64,000 nucleotides of DNA from Niallia alba (GCF_012933555.1 NZ_JABBPK010000001.1:3016001-3080000); one strand, 5' to 3'. Positions 45,327 through 54,849 are shown, counted from the first letter of the stretch. Numbers and translations are program-made. Notes: generated from the letters alone by a model not told the origin.

Positions 45327-46036
45327 TTGTCTCCACCTAATAAATCTTGATTTAATAATATTGGGTTAGATTTAATAAATCCTTCCGCATAAAGGACACC
45401 TACTTCTTTTCCAAAAAGCTTTTCCCTTGCTTCAATTGTATCGATGTAACCATTTGTCAACGGAGTGTCCACACTGTTTTCGCCTTTTACAAATTGGCTT
45501 TGATAACAATTTAAACTAGCTTCCTTCTTCTTCATATACTCACTTGTATCAATGACAAAATCGGGTTTATGAAAACCATTTATCATGTAATAGTATTGAT
45601 TTTGAACTTTATGCGCATTTGTGTTACCTGCACTGTAGTTTCTTATTCCTGCAGAAAAAACAGCTTCTTTCACAATATTCGTGCAATTCCCATGATCTGG
45701 ATGTCTATCTTCCCAGTAAGGGGAGAAAACTATCTTAGGTTTATACGCACGTATTACTTCCACCACTTGTTGAATGATGTCTTCCTCTAAATATAATCCA
45801 CGATCAGGAATCTGTAATGTGATTCTATCAACAATTCCTAACACTTTTCCTGCTTCTTTTGCTTCTTGTTTGCGTCTTTCTACCGTTCCATTTGAAGAAA
45901 GATTGCTTTCTGTTAAATCACAAATGATAATTTTTTTGCCTTGTGAAGCATATTTTGCAATGGTTGCTCCCATACCGATTTCAACATCATCGGCATGAGC
46001 ACCAAATGCTAGTATATCGATTTCATTACTTGTCAT
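45323..46036 (-). CDS. bshB1: BshB1, bacillithiol biosynthesis deacetylase
   Basis: A 237-residue LmbE-type zinc deacetylase that removes the acetyl group from GlcNAc-malate. The metal site is [15 protein letters not shown] (HADD) near residue 13 and the second ligand lies in [14 protein letters not shown] near 110. I start it at the ATG at 46036, which overlaps the mgsA end (46026), rather than the longer frame from 46081 that lacks a ribosome site; translational coupling with mgsA is likely. Confidence 0.93.
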   Translation of the reverse strand: MTSNEIDILAFGAHADDVEIGMGATIAKYASQGKKIIICDLTESNLSSNGTVERRKQEAKEAGKVLGIVDRITLQIPDRGLYLEEDIIQQVVEVIRAYKPKIVFSPYWEDRHPDHGNCTNIVKEAVFSAGIRNYSAGNTNAHKVQNQYYYMINGFHKPDFVIDTSEYMKKKEASLNCYQSQFVKGENSVDTPLTNGYIDTIEAREKLFGKEVGVLYAEGFIKSNPILLNQDLLGGDK

Positions 46037-46472
46037 TGAGTTTTTCTGTGAATTTTTTTGCCACTGGTTCTGTCTTTCCATGAACTATTTTTCTCCAATC
46101 TATATCTCCTTGCTCGAGTCCTCGAATTAATACTTCTCCAGTTCCCATATTTGTTGCTAGTGGGACAGAATAAACATCACATAAACGGATTAATGCTGTA
46201 ACATCAGGTTCATGAGGCTGCGCTGTTAAAGGATCCCTAAAGAAAAACACCATATCCATATCATTATTAGCGATGTATGAACCTATTTCTTGGTCTCCGC
46301 CGAGCGGCCCTGAATGAAATCGATGTACATCTAACCCTGTTGCTTCTTGAATTCTCGCACCTGTTGTTCCTGTTGCGTATAATGTATGCTTTGCAAATAT
46401 CTTTTTATAAGCAACGACAAAAGCGACCATATCATTTTTCTTTTTATCATGAGCAATTAAAGCAATGTTCAT
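46026..46472 (-). CDS. mgsA: Methylglyoxal synthase
   Basis: A 148-residue enzyme converting dihydroxyacetone phosphate to methylglyoxal and phosphate, a glycolytic overflow valve. [14 protein letters not shown] at the N-terminus, [12 protein letters not shown], the catalytic [13 protein letters not shown] near residue 53-65, and [16 protein letters not shown] are all diagnostic. It follows dapB by 13 bp and overlaps bshB1. Bacillithiol helps detoxify methylglyoxal, so the mgsA-bsh linkage is functionally sensible. Confidence 0.96.
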   Translation of the reverse strand: MNIALIAHDKKKNDMVAFVVAYKKIFAKHTLYATGTTGARIQEATGLDVHRFHSGPLGGDQEIGSYIANNDMDMVFFFRDPLTAQPHEPDVTALIRLCDVYSVPLATNMGTGEVLIRGLEQGDIDWRKIVHGKTEPVAKKFTEKLNDK

Positions 46473-46485
46473 CCTAAATCCACTC

Positions 46486-47286
46486 CTACTCCATTATATT
46501 TTCTAACCCATATATCAATACATTAACTTTCAATACCTCTTCTACCGCAAATTTAACGCCTGACATAAACGAAGTGCGATTAAAGGAATCATGTTTAATC
46601 GTTAGCGATTCTCCTTCTGCCCCGAACATTACCTGTTGATGGGCAATTAAACCTGGTAAACGAGTGGAATGGATTCGCATACCATCAAAGTCAGCCCCTC
46701 TTGCTCCTAGAATTGTTTCTTTTTCGTCTGGATGACCCTGTTTTTTACTTTCTCTGACTTCCGCAATAAGCTCGGCTGTTTTTACAGCAGTCCCTGATGG
46801 TGCATCTAACTTTTGATCATGATGCATTTCCATAATTTCCACATCTGCAAAATAGCGTGCAGCCATTTTAGAGAATTTCATCATTAGCACAGCACCTAAA
46901 GCAAAGTTTGGAGCTATGATACAGCCACGATCCATTTCTTCACATAAATTTTCTAATTCAGCTAAATTTTCTTTTGTAAATCCAGTTGTTCCAACTACTG
47001 GTCTAACTCCATAGCTTAAAGCAGTTTTTGCATGGTGCATTCCAAATTCTGGCGTTGTCAAATCAATAAGGACATCCGGCTTTTCTGTTTGTAAACATTT
47101 TTCAATATCCGTATAAATTGGTACATCATAGGAGGAAAAGCCTTCTATCTCCTTTAAGCTTTTCCCTTCATTCTTGTGGTCTAAAACTGCAACAAGCTCA
47201 AATTGCTCCGTTCTTCCCATTAAATAAACAGCTTCTTTTCCCATTCTGCCTCTAGGTCCTGCGATTACGATTTTTACTTTACTCAA
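46486..47286 (-). CDS. dapB: 4-hydroxy-tetrahydrodipicolinate reductase
   Basis: A 266-residue NAD(P)H enzyme of the lysine/diaminopimelate path; its product line also feeds spore dipicolinate. The dinucleotide site is [14 protein letters not shown], the substrate site [15 protein letters not shown] near residue 155, and GTTGFTKEN is also typical. The start is ATG at 47286 and the order dapB-mgsA-bshB1 is as in B. subtilis. A spacer repeat separates it from the mazG-like gene upstream. Confidence 0.95.
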   Translation of the reverse strand: MSKVKIVIAGPRGRMGKEAVYLMGRTEQFELVAVLDHKNEGKSLKEIEGFSSYDVPIYTDIEKCLQTEKPDVLIDLTTPEFGMHHAKTALSYGVRPVVGTTGFTKENLAELENLCEEMDRGCIIAPNFALGAVLMMKFSKMAARYFADVEIMEMHHDQKLDAPSGTAVKTAELIAEVRESKKQGHPDEKETILGARGADFDGMRIHSTRLPGLIAHQQVMFGAEGESLTIKHDSFNRTSFMSGVKFAVEEVLKVNVLIYGLENIME

Positions 47287-47319
47287 TGTGTTATCTCCTT
47301 ACTATGTATTTTTTCTTTA

Positions 47320-47507
47320 GGTTGTTTTCGTAAAGTTTGTGACTAATCCCCGCAACTGAAATACAATTCGCTCTCCGTAGGGCTCGCGATGAGCCTCCTC
47401 AGCTTCGCCTCCGGGGTTCATCTGTCTCGCTAATCCCACAGGAGTCTACATGTATTCCGGCTGCTCCTTTTTTCCTATTGAATAACAACAATCCTTTAGA
47501 AAACAGC
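47320..47507. repeat. GGCTGTTTTC spacer repeat, copy between ypjD and dapB
   Basis: Starts GGTTGTTTTCGTAAAGTTTG, ends TTTAGAAAACAGC. Core: GAGCCTCCTCAGCTTCGCC, GGGGTTCATCTGTCTCGC, CACAGGAGTCTACATGTATT and CCGGCTGCTCC. It reaches to 4 bp from the mazG-like stop codon. Confidence 0.8.
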
Positions 47508-47510
47508 TTT

Positions 47511-47843
47511 TTATTGGTCTTTCCTTGTCCAGCGATCTTTATCACGTGTATTAAATTTATGCATAACACGATTATGTGCTTCTTCCAAATCAATATTTAG
47601 AGAATTAGCTAAACAAGTTAACACGAACAGCATATCACCAATCTCATCCGTAATTTCTTTTTCTTTTTCCGTTTCTTTTTTTGGCTTTTCTCCATAGTAA
47701 TGATTTACTTCTCTTGCCAATTCTCCTAACTCTTCGGTCAAACGAGCAAGCATTGCCAGCGGGCTAAAATAGCCTTCTTTAAATTGTCCTATGTATTCAT
47801 CTACTTCTCTTTGAATATCTTTAACTGTTTTATCCTGATTCAA
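47511..47843 (-). CDS. ypjD: MazG-like nucleotide pyrophosphohydrolase YpjD
   Basis: A 110-residue all-helical MazG-type NTP pyrophosphohydrolase. The metal motif is E-x-x-E with E-x-x-D: ARLTEELGELAREVNH near residue 30 and EITDEIGDMLFVLTCLAN near 65. The end, HKFNTRDKDRWTRKDQ, is the usual family tail. I use TTG at 47843 (GAGGTG 6 bases upstream), which gives the family N-terminus NQDKTVKDIQ. Probably removes aberrant nucleotides. Confidence 0.9.
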   Translation of the reverse strand: MNQDKTVKDIQREVDEYIGQFKEGYFSPLAMLARLTEELGELAREVNHYYGEKPKKETEKEKEITDEIGDMLFVLTCLANSLNIDLEEAHNRVMHKFNTRDKDRWTRKDQ

Positions 47844-47928
47844 TATAAGCACCTCTTAAGTCAATAAGTAATCTTATCCAATTCCATGTTAGCTAATCTA
47901 AACCATTTTTACAAATATTTTTGACGAT

Positions 47929-48849
47929 AAAGTGAAACTTCCATCAGTGGGGGTTTTCTTTCATCCCTCACTGATGGTTAGTTGAACCAATCGGACCTTT
48001 ACGGACAGTTGATCTCCCACCTATCTTCCTCGTATTCTCATAAGCTTACGGTTGAGTCTTACTGTCCGTTAAGAGTGGGATAAAGTGAAACTTCCATCTG
48101 TGGGGGTTTTCTTTCATCCCCCACTGATGGTTAGTTGAACCAATCGGACCTTTACGGACAGTTGATCTCCCACCTATCTTCCTCGTATTCTCATAAGCTT
48201 ACGGTTGAGTCTTACTGTCCGTTAAGAGTGGGATAAAGTGAAACTTCCATCTGTGGGGGTTTTCCCTCCTCCCCCACTGATGGTTAGTTGAACCAATCGG
48301 ACCTTTACGGACAGTTGATCTCCCACCTATCTTCCTCGTATTCTCATAAGCTTACGGTTGAGTCTTACTGTCCGTTAAGAGTGGGATAAAGTGAAACTTC
48401 CATCTGTGGGGGTTTTCCCTCCTCCCCCACTGATGGTTAGTTGAACCAATCGGACCTTTACGGACAGTTGATCTCCCACCTATCTTCCTCGTATTCTCAT
48501 AAGCTTACGGTTGAGTCTTACTGTCCGTTAAGAGTGGGATAAAGTGAAACTTCCATCTGTGGGGGTTTTCCCTCCTCCCCCACTGATGGTTAGTTGAACC
48601 AATCGGACCTTTACGGACAGTTGATCTCCCACCTATCTTCCTCGTATTCTCATAAGCTTACGGTTGAGTCTTACTGTCCGTTAAGAGTGGGATAAAGTGA
48701 AACTTCCATCTGTGGGGGTTTTCCCTCCTCCCCCACTGATGGTTAGTTGAACCAATCGGACCTTTACGGACAGTTGATCTCCCACCTATCTTCCTCGTAT
48801 TCTCATAAGCTTACGGTTGAGTCTTACTGTCCGTTAAGAGTGGGATAAA
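47929..48849. repeat. Six-unit tandem array of a 153-bp bcr1-like repeat
   Basis: Six consecutive units with starts at 47929, 48082, 48235, 48388, 48541 and 48694, each exactly 153 bp, plus a final AAA. Units begin AAAGTGAAACTTCCAT and end AGAGTGGGAT. Unit 1 has CCATCAGTGG and units 2-6 have CCATCTGTGG; units 1-2 have TTTTCTTTCATCCC where units 3-6 have TTTTCCCTCCTCCC. All units share the variant CTTACGGTTGAG in the right arm, which links them as one amplified lineage. Nothing else is seen in 47844-48920. Confidence 0.95.
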
Positions 48850-48927
48850 TCTATAACTACGTAAAAAATGTACTAACTTTATGTTCCATCTCTTATTTCT
48901 TATTATGTTTCATTTATTCTTCCTCCA

Positions 48928-48956
48928 TTGCCCAACTGAATGTGATTCGATATAAT
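48928..48956 (+). promoter_or_regulatory. Promoter of the YitT-type gene
   Basis: TTGCCC (48928-48933), a 17-bp spacer and a consensus TATAAT (48951-48956), about 50 bp before the start and 80 bp after the repeat array. Confidence 0.65.
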
Positions 48957-49006
48957 GGATACGCTAATAGCAATGCATTTTGTACAGAGAGAAAGTAGGC
49001 GAATCG

Positions 49007-49885
49007 ATGTTTAAAAATATTAAAATCAAAAATGTCTTATTTATCCTATTAGGATCTGCGATATTTTCCTTCGGTATTGTTCATTTTAATATGCAAAACA
49101 ATTTGGCTGAAGGCGGTTTTACAGGAATTACACTATTATTATACGCATTATGGAATTGGGATCCTTCGATCACAAATTTACTGCTAAATATTCCTTTATT
49201 TCTTATCGGGTGGAAATTATTAGGTAAAAATGTGTTTATTTACACGATTATTGGAACAGTAGCGGTGTCTATTTTCCTATGGTTTTTTCAACTTCCAAAA
49301 ATCGAGTTACATATTCCTCTCACTGAAGATTTAACTCTTGCGGCATTATTTGCAGGAACGTTTATTGGTGTCGGCTTAGGAATTATTTTCCGCTATGGCG
49401 GGACAACTGGGGGAGTAGATATTATTGCGAGATTAGGTTTTAAGTATTTTGGATGGAGTATGGGAAAAACAATGTTCGTTTTCGACTTTTGTGTTATCGC
49501 TCTGTCACTACTTACCTATCTTTCATACAGAGAAGCGATGTATACATTAGTAGCTGTTTTTGTAGGAACAAGAGTCATTGATTTCATTCAAGAAGGCGCA
49601 TATGCGGCAAGAGGAGCGATGATTATTTCTGACTCAAATGAGAAAATTGCTAATAAAATTATGAGCGAAATGGATCGTGGGGTTACAGTATTAAAAGGAC
49701 ATGGTTCTTTCACTAAACAAGACCGGGAAGTCCTTTATTGTGTTGTAGCAAAAACAGAAATTGTTCGTTTAAAAAGTATTATTACAAGCATTGATCCACA
49801 TGCATTTGTGTCTGTTAGTGTCGTTCATGATGTAATGGGCGAAGGTTTTACTTTAGATGAGTATAAACAGCCTCTCGAGAAATAA
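49007..49885 (+). CDS. ypjC: YitT-family membrane protein (YpjC type)
   Basis: A 292-residue integral membrane protein: about six hydrophobic helices in residues 8-190 and a cytosolic C-terminal DUF2179 domain (from RGAMIISDSNEKIANKI to VHDVMGEGF). FRYGGTTGGVDIIARL near residue 130 is the YitT signature. Substrate unknown. ATG at 49007 is preferred to the longer frame from 48980. In B. subtilis the paralogue ypjC lies between ypjB and ypjD, the same position as here. Confidence 0.88.
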   Translation: MFKNIKIKNVLFILLGSAIFSFGIVHFNMQNNLAEGGFTGITLLLYALWNWDPSITNLLLNIPLFLIGWKLLGKNVFIYTIIGTVAVSIFLWFFQLPKIELHIPLTEDLTLAALFAGTFIGVGLGIIFRYGGTTGGVDIIARLGFKYFGWSMGKTMFVFDFCVIALSLLTYLSYREAMYTLVAVFVGTRVIDFIQEGAYAARGAMIISDSNEKIANKIMSEMDRGVTVLKGHGSFTKQDREVLYCVVAKTEIVRLKSIITSIDPHAFVSVSVVHDVMGEGFTLDEYKQPLEK

Positions 49886-49891
49886 TTTAAA

Positions 49892-49952
49892 AAAAATTGT
49901 ATTCAGCTTTACATCTATCTTTTTTTAATAGATATAAAGTGGATACAATTTT
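49892..49952. terminator. Terminator between the YitT-type gene and the serine hydrolase
   Basis: An imperfect long hairpin (AAAAATTGTAT...ATACAATTTT with CTTTA/TAAAG inside) between two converging genes, T-rich on both sides. Confidence 0.6.
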
Positions 49953-49974
49953 ATACTATTAACCAAACTGATTA

Positions 49975-51006
49975 TTAATTCCCAAAAAAGGAAGAATAAA
50001 TTTCTCCTATCAGCCCTTTCATTTGATGAACACCTAAATCTGTATTTGTCATAATTACCGCACCCTTTTTTAATGACGGGTAGGCAACAAGCATACACTG
50101 AAAACCAATCCCCCATCCTAATGAAGAAATTTCAACATCTTTATCGAAACTGTCTAAAAATACACCGAGTCCTGTCCAATTTACATTTCCTTGAGGGCTA
50201 ACCAACTCCTTCGCATTTTTTATCGATATTCCTAATTGACTTGTTCCTTCCAAAGCATTCATTAATTCCAACACTAATATTGCTAAATCGGAAGGCGTTG
50301 TCCAAATACCACAGGCTGCTGGATATGGATAAAAAGGGTATTTTCTGGAGATAAGCTCTCCATTTTTGTTATGACCAGAAGAGATATTTTCAAGACCAGT
50401 TATATCAATAAAACTTTTATTCATTTGCAACGGCTGGAAGAGGGATTCTTTAATCACTTCTTTAAAAGATTTCTTTAAAGTATCTTCAATCAATTGTTGA
50501 ATAATACAAAATCCTGCATCCGAGTAATGAAATTCACTTTTTGGCTCGCATTCTACCTTAATCGGCCCCCTACAATAGGTTGTGCTCCCCTTCAAAATAT
50601 CTAATATAGTAGGAACTTCATCGTTTTCTTTCCATTCGCTAAAACTTCCTTCAGGATCAATAATTCCTGATTGATGGCTCAGAAGATCTCTTAAAGTAAC
50701 CGTTTTTCCTTTTATCTGCTCACTAGCTTTTAACTTCCAAGAAGTAAGTTTAGCATTAATTTCTTCATCTAAATCAAGATAACCTTGTTCTACTAGTTTC
50801 AAAACAAGGATTGCTGTCATGAATTTACTAATGGAACAGGAATGGAAGCTTGTATTTTCATTAACTCTATCTTCTGTATCCGCTTCCTTTAAACCATATT
50901 GTTCAGTACCATTAATCTTACCATCTTGGATTAGCGCTAGACTTAAGCCAGCTATTTTATAATGCTCCATTCGTTCCTTCACATTTAAAGCGGCAAACAT
51001 CATCAT
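49975..51006 (-). CDS. Serine hydrolase, class C beta-lactamase fold
   Basis: A 343-residue protein of the beta-lactamase/PBP4* superfamily. The active serine and lysine are in SCSISKFMTA near residue 58 (SxxK), and the tyrosine motif is HYSDAGFCI near 160 (YxN-like, here YSD). LRDLLSHQSGI near 105 is also typical. No signal peptide is apparent, which argues for a cytosolic esterase or peptidase rather than a drug-resistance lactamase. ATG at 51006 follows AGGAGGG by few bases; one of the next two ATGs is possible. Confidence 0.82.
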   Translation of the reverse strand: MMMFAALNVKERMEHYKIAGLSLALIQDGKINGTEQYGLKEADTEDRVNENTSFHSCSISKFMTAILVLKLVEQGYLDLDEEINAKLTSWKLKASEQIKGKTVTLRDLLSHQSGIIDPEGSFSEWKENDEVPTILDILKGSTTYCRGPIKVECEPKSEFHYSDAGFCIIQQLIEDTLKKSFKEVIKESLFQPLQMNKSFIDITGLENISSGHNKNGELISRKYPFYPYPAACGIWTTPSDLAILVLELMNALEGTSQLGISIKNAKELVSPQGNVNWTGLGVFLDSFDKDVEISSLGWGIGFQCMLVAYPSLKKGAVIMTNTDLGVHQMKGLIGEIYSSFFGN

Positions 51007-51157
51007 AGCCCTCCTATGTTTTTAAAACTATTATACCACACAAAACGAACATACGATCGATCCCATAGTTTTTTCACACAAAAAAATCGACCGTATTTGT
51101 CTCAAGGCTAATCTAATTAAGCTATCTATTACAGGATTACTTTTCTATCCTGTTTTC

Positions 51158-52384
51158 TTATTTTAATGTGGAATGAATTTCACTTACACGCTTATCACTT
51201 GGCAGTAAATACGTTAATATCCCCAGAAGCGGGAGCATACTACAGATAATCATAATCGCTTGCAAGCTAAATGCATCTCCGATAACGCCAAAGATTACTG
51301 CACCAAGAGCTCCCATACCAAACGCTAATCCGACAATTAATCCTGATACAAGACCAATCATACCTGGGAGCAGCTCTTGAGCATAAACTACGGTTACACT
51401 AAAGCTAGACTGCAAAATAAAACCAATTATAAATAATAAAGGTCCAATTAGCCAAAAAGGCATATGTGGTAGAAGTAAGGCAAAGGGAGCAGAGCCTACA
51501 AGTGAAAATAGAAGAATAGTTCTTTTTCCAAAACGATCTGCCAGCGGCCCACCAAGGAAAGTTCCGATAACACCAGCAAGTAAAAACACAAAAACAAATA
51601 TTTGTGCATTTTCGATGCTTAAACCAAACTTCTCAATTAAATAAAAGTGAAGAAAGTTGCTGATCCCCGCACCATACCAAGAACGAGCAAATACTAGGAA
51701 AATCAATAAGCATACCGCAACAATAATTTCTTTATTGACAACAAATGCACGCTTCGTTTGTTGTTTCTTTTGTGGATTTCTAATATACAGTTCTTTTTTA
51801 TACCAAGTGGATACTTGAAATAATACTATGATCCCTATTGTAGCCAGAAGCGTAAACCAAATAGTTCCAAATTGGCCTGTTCTTACAAAAATAAATGCCG
51901 TAAAAACTGGCGCTAATGATTGACCAGCATTCCCGCCGACTTGATAAATCGATTGGGCAAGCCCTCGTTTTGCTCCTGCTGCCATATAGGAAACACGTGA
52001 ACCTTCTGGATGAAAAATTGCTGAGCCAAAACCAATAAATAAAACCGATACTAAAACTAAATAAAAATTGGGTGCAAGTGCAAGCCCAAACATCCCTATT
52101 AAGCTGGAGAACATAGCAATTGGCAATAAGTAAGGTGTAGGCCTTTTGTCTGCCAAAACCCCAAAAAACGGCTGTAGAATAGATGATGTAATGTTTAAGG
52201 TAAAAGCAATCCAGCCAATTTGAGTATAATTAAACCCCATCGACTGCTGGATAACAGGAAACAAAGCTGGCACAACAGATTGCATACAATCATTCAAAAA
52301 ATGCCCTAGGCTTATCGCAAATAAAATCCGATAAACCGTCAGCTCCTGTTGCTTTTTACCTTGTAAATATTCAGCAGTTTGCAA
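51158..52384 (-). CDS. MFS transporter, fosmidomycin-resistance (Fsr) type
   Basis: A 408-residue membrane protein with 12 predicted helices. SLGHFLNDCMQSVVPALFPV near residue 30, GWIAFTLNITSSILQPFFG and FHPEGSRVSYMA near 126 are the marks of the Fsr branch of drug exporters. The usual inter-domain loop is basic (KKELYIRNPQKKQQTKR). The start is TTG at 52384 with AGAAGGG about 6 bases upstream. Efflux of a drug or metabolite is inferred; the substrate cannot be read from sequence. Confidence 0.87.
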   Translation of the reverse strand: MQTAEYLQGKKQQELTVYRILFAISLGHFLNDCMQSVVPALFPVIQQSMGFNYTQIGWIAFTLNITSSILQPFFGVLADKRPTPYLLPIAMFSSLIGMFGLALAPNFYLVLVSVLFIGFGSAIFHPEGSRVSYMAAGAKRGLAQSIYQVGGNAGQSLAPVFTAFIFVRTGQFGTIWFTLLATIGIIVLFQVSTWYKKELYIRNPQKKQQTKRAFVVNKEIIVAVCLLIFLVFARSWYGAGISNFLHFYLIEKFGLSIENAQIFVFVFLLAGVIGTFLGGPLADRFGKRTILLFSLVGSAPFALLLPHMPFWLIGPLLFIIGFILQSSFSVTVVYAQELLPGMIGLVSGLIVGLAFGMGALGAVIFGVIGDAFSLQAIMIICSMLPLLGILTYLLPSDKRVSEIHSTLK

Positions 52385-52504
52385 AAAAACCCTTCTTTCT
52401 CCTTGTTATTCGTTTATGTAAATGGCATTGTTAATTATACACCTAGAAAAGTTTGGAATCTATATTTTTTCGAAGAATCAAAATAAATAGATATTAATCA
52501 CAAC

Positions 52505-52546
52505 AAAAAAAAGATGCAAAAAGGTAAGTCCTTTTGCATCTTTTTT
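52505..52546 (-). terminator. Terminator of the zinc peptidase gene
   Basis: AAAAAAGATGCAAAAAGG pairs with CCTTTTGCATCTTTTTT, ending 5 bp from the stop codon. Confidence 0.8.
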
Positions 52547-52551
52547 AATTT

Positions 52552-53226
52552 CTATTCGTCTCTCGACATACCTGTATAAATTAAAAGTAAACGAACTAGC
52601 TCGAGAACCGCTACTGCTGCTGCTGCTACATATGTTAGTGCTGCTGCATTAAGTACTTTCTTCGTTTCTCTCTCTTCATCATTTCTAATAATCCCTAATG
52701 AAACCACCTGATCCATCGCACGGTTTGAAGCATTAAATTCTACTGGAAGTGTAACAAATTGGAACAATACACCGGCAGCCATTAAGATAATACCAAGTAA
52801 TAACATTCCATCCAATCTTGCGAAGATGCCAATCATGATAAAAATCCAAGATGCATTACTTCCGAAATTAGCAACTGGTACTAATGCCGAACGGAATCGC
52901 AAGAAAGAATATTCTTGTTGATCTTGGATAGCGTGACCAACTTCGTGTGCTGCGATAGCTGCTGCTGCAACAGAATGGCCGTGATAATTTTCAGTGGATA
53001 AACGCACCACTTTAGAGCGAGGATCATAATGGTCTGACAAGACGCCTCTTGTTTCTTCTACAGATACATCATATAGCCCATTGGAATCCAATACTCTTCT
53101 CGCTACCTCTCTACCAGACATTTGTGAAGAAGAAGCTACTTTTGAATATTTTTTATATGCGCTTTTCACCTTCATTTGTGCCCAAATAGGTATGAGAATT
53201 ATTAATATGAAATATACAAAAATCAT
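52552..53226 (-). CDS. Membrane zinc peptidase, YugP-like
   Basis: A 224-residue membrane protein of the zinc_peptidase_2 (YugP) family. N-terminal helix at residues 2-17; the metal site is AAHEVGHAIQDQ (HExxH) near residue 92; SEVARRVLD-like GREVARRVLDSNG and LSTENYHGHSVAAAAIA precede it; two or three more hydrophobic helices follow (residues 115-165 and about 200). The third ligand probably lies in EFNASNRAM. ATG at 53226 has AGGGGG 6 bases upstream. Function unknown. Followed by a terminator. Confidence 0.87.
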   Translation of the reverse strand: MIFVYFILIILIPIWAQMKVKSAYKKYSKVASSSQMSGREVARRVLDSNGLYDVSVEETRGVLSDHYDPRSKVVRLSTENYHGHSVAAAAIAAHEVGHAIQDQQEYSFLRFRSALVPVANFGSNASWIFIMIGIFARLDGMLLLGIILMAAGVLFQFVTLPVEFNASNRAMDQVVSLGIIRNDEERETKKVLNAAALTYVAAAAVAVLELVRLLLIYTGMSRDE

Positions 53227-53287
53227 GTTTTTTCCCCCTATTTCATCTTGTAGTATATTTTTATTGTAAGCAGGAAAAACACCAAAG

Positions 53288-54100
53288 TCAAATATTATCC
53301 CTTTTTTGTTTAGCTTGCCTTTTTTCCGCTTTATCCCCGAGGTATTTTCGCCACCCTACATATGATAAAGTAAGGATGATAATACTTCCTGTAGAAATAA
53401 TTACCCACCATAAAGAAGGATCTGCCTCATCTTCATACAACTGATTGAAAACATCTTGTAATTCGCCTTCTAATTGACTTACTTCTTCTAGCTGACCTTT
53501 TTGATTAAAGACTTGCAAGCGATACGTATTCATAAATTCAACGAGGGAATTTAATTCTTGAAATTGCGTAGTAGAAACATCTAGCTTAAGACTCGGATGA
53601 ATAATTTGATATAACGATAGGAAAGAATCTAACTTCTCGTTAAATCTTTCTTTATCTTCAGAAATAATAGCATCCTTCATATCTCGATAGGTTGTCATTA
53701 CAGGCTCTTCCATTTGTGTCCACAACGGTTGTTCCCCCGATGAAACAGCATCAACTGCCAATCGAAATTTCGTTACTGAATTAATCCGTTCATCGTTATT
53801 AATCGATGGATTGGTAATTGCCTCTACCGCTTCATCATGTGTACCAGTTAAAATTCTCCGCTCATCAAGCGTAAATGCACTCCCATTTACCGTTGCTGAG
53901 CTAAATTGATTCGAAAAATAGTCAAGAATTTTTTTTGCATCCTCATAGCGTTCTGATCGTACAAGCTGCAATACCTCATCTGACAGTGTATCTAGTTCAT
54001 CTAATTCTTTAGCAGGCGATTTTTGGTCTGCATACACAGAATAAGAGATAGGCAAAAGTAAAATCAATATCATTAACAACATAACCAATTTAGCCTTCAT
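53288..54100 (-). CDS. ypjB: Sporulation-associated protein YpjB
   Basis: A 270-residue secreted or membrane-anchored protein: signal-like helix at residues 5-24 (LVMLLMILILLLPISYSV), a helical extracytoplasmic domain (ELDTLSDEVLQLVRSERYED, MEEPVMTTYRDMKDAI) and a C-terminal membrane helix (WWVIISTGSIIILTLSYVGW) with a basic end. Assigned as YpjB by layout and its place after ypjA. Its role in sporulation is known only generally in B. subtilis. Confidence 0.85.
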   Translation of the reverse strand: MKAKLVMLLMILILLLPISYSVYADQKSPAKELDELDTLSDEVLQLVRSERYEDAKKILDYFSNQFSSATVNGSAFTLDERRILTGTHDEAVEAITNPSINNDERINSVTKFRLAVDAVSSGEQPLWTQMEEPVMTTYRDMKDAIISEDKERFNEKLDSFLSLYQIIHPSLKLDVSTTQFQELNSLVEFMNTYRLQVFNQKGQLEEVSQLEGELQDVFNQLYEDEADPSLWWVIISTGSIIILTLSYVGWRKYLGDKAEKRQAKQKRDNI

Positions 54101-54172
54101 TCTTGTCCCTCCTCTATCTACTATTAAAAATGTATGATGAGTTGGACAAGGTTAGACTAAAAAATCATAATT

Positions 54173-54766
54173 CTATTGAATCTTCCACTGCATTTGTTCG
54201 CTTTTTTTAAATGCGTAGAATGCGATCATTAGACTTAAAATACTCAGCCAGAATGTAAAGTAGCCGATATTTGCCATATATTGATCCAAGACACTATATT
54301 TCGGCATCATTTTAAACACATAATCTATTACATCATTATGTAAAGTCCATATAGCTGCAAGAATAATGTGAACCCATTTAAAACGATAAAAAGGAATGTA
54401 CAGCAAACCTTGAATCGCCATAGCCCCATGTGAAAAAATGAGCATCCATGAATCAATCCCGATTGTTCCTGTTTCAAAATAGACAAGAAAATTCATTACA
54501 ACCGCCCAAATTCCGTATTTAAACAATGTAACTAATGCTAATGCTTCCATAAGCCGCCAGTTCTTTTTCCACAGAAATGCTATTAATACAAACACGAAAA
54601 AAAGACTAGCTGTCGGGCTATCAGGAACGAAGAGTAGAAACCTCGTCGGTGTTTCTGCTAACTGAGTTTTGTACCAATAATACCCATATGCCGTTCCAAC
54701 TATATTAATAATGAGCAATAATCCTAAAAAAGATCGATTGCTTAATATCATATAAATATATCTCAC
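54173..54766 (-). CDS. ypjA: YpjA, DUF1405 membrane protein
   Basis: A 197-residue membrane protein with about six helices (NRSFLGLLLIINIVGTAYGY, SLFFVFVLIAFLWKKNW, then WMLIFSHGAMAIQGLLY and FTFWLSILSLMIAFYAF). The DUF1405 signature includes WYxxQL-like WYKTQLAETP near residue 30 and LHNDVIDYVF near 142. In most Bacillus it follows qcrABC (cytochrome bc complex), which is absent here; ypiB is directly upstream instead. Confidence 0.87.
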   Translation of the reverse strand: MRYIYMILSNRSFLGLLLIINIVGTAYGYYWYKTQLAETPTRFLLFVPDSPTASLFFVFVLIAFLWKKNWRLMEALALVTLFKYGIWAVVMNFLVYFETGTIGIDSWMLIFSHGAMAIQGLLYIPFYRFKWVHIILAAIWTLHNDVIDYVFKMMPKYSVLDQYMANIGYFTFWLSILSLMIAFYAFKKSEQMQWKIQ

Positions 54767-54849
54767 TCTATTTTCCCCTTTTCCTTTTCCTTCTCATACT
54801 ATTTTACCATAGTTTACTATGAACAGGAAAATGGGAGAGTACATACAAA

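Noticed and set aside
47929-48849. Tandem array as a CRISPR locus
   Set aside because: Units are 153 bp with no unique spacers and no cas gene nearby; it is a tandem repeat of a dispersed element.
51131-51153. Hairpin after the MFS gene as its terminator
   Set aside because: The stem ACAGGAT/ATCCTGT is short and is T-rich only on the plus-strand side, the wrong direction for the MFS gene.
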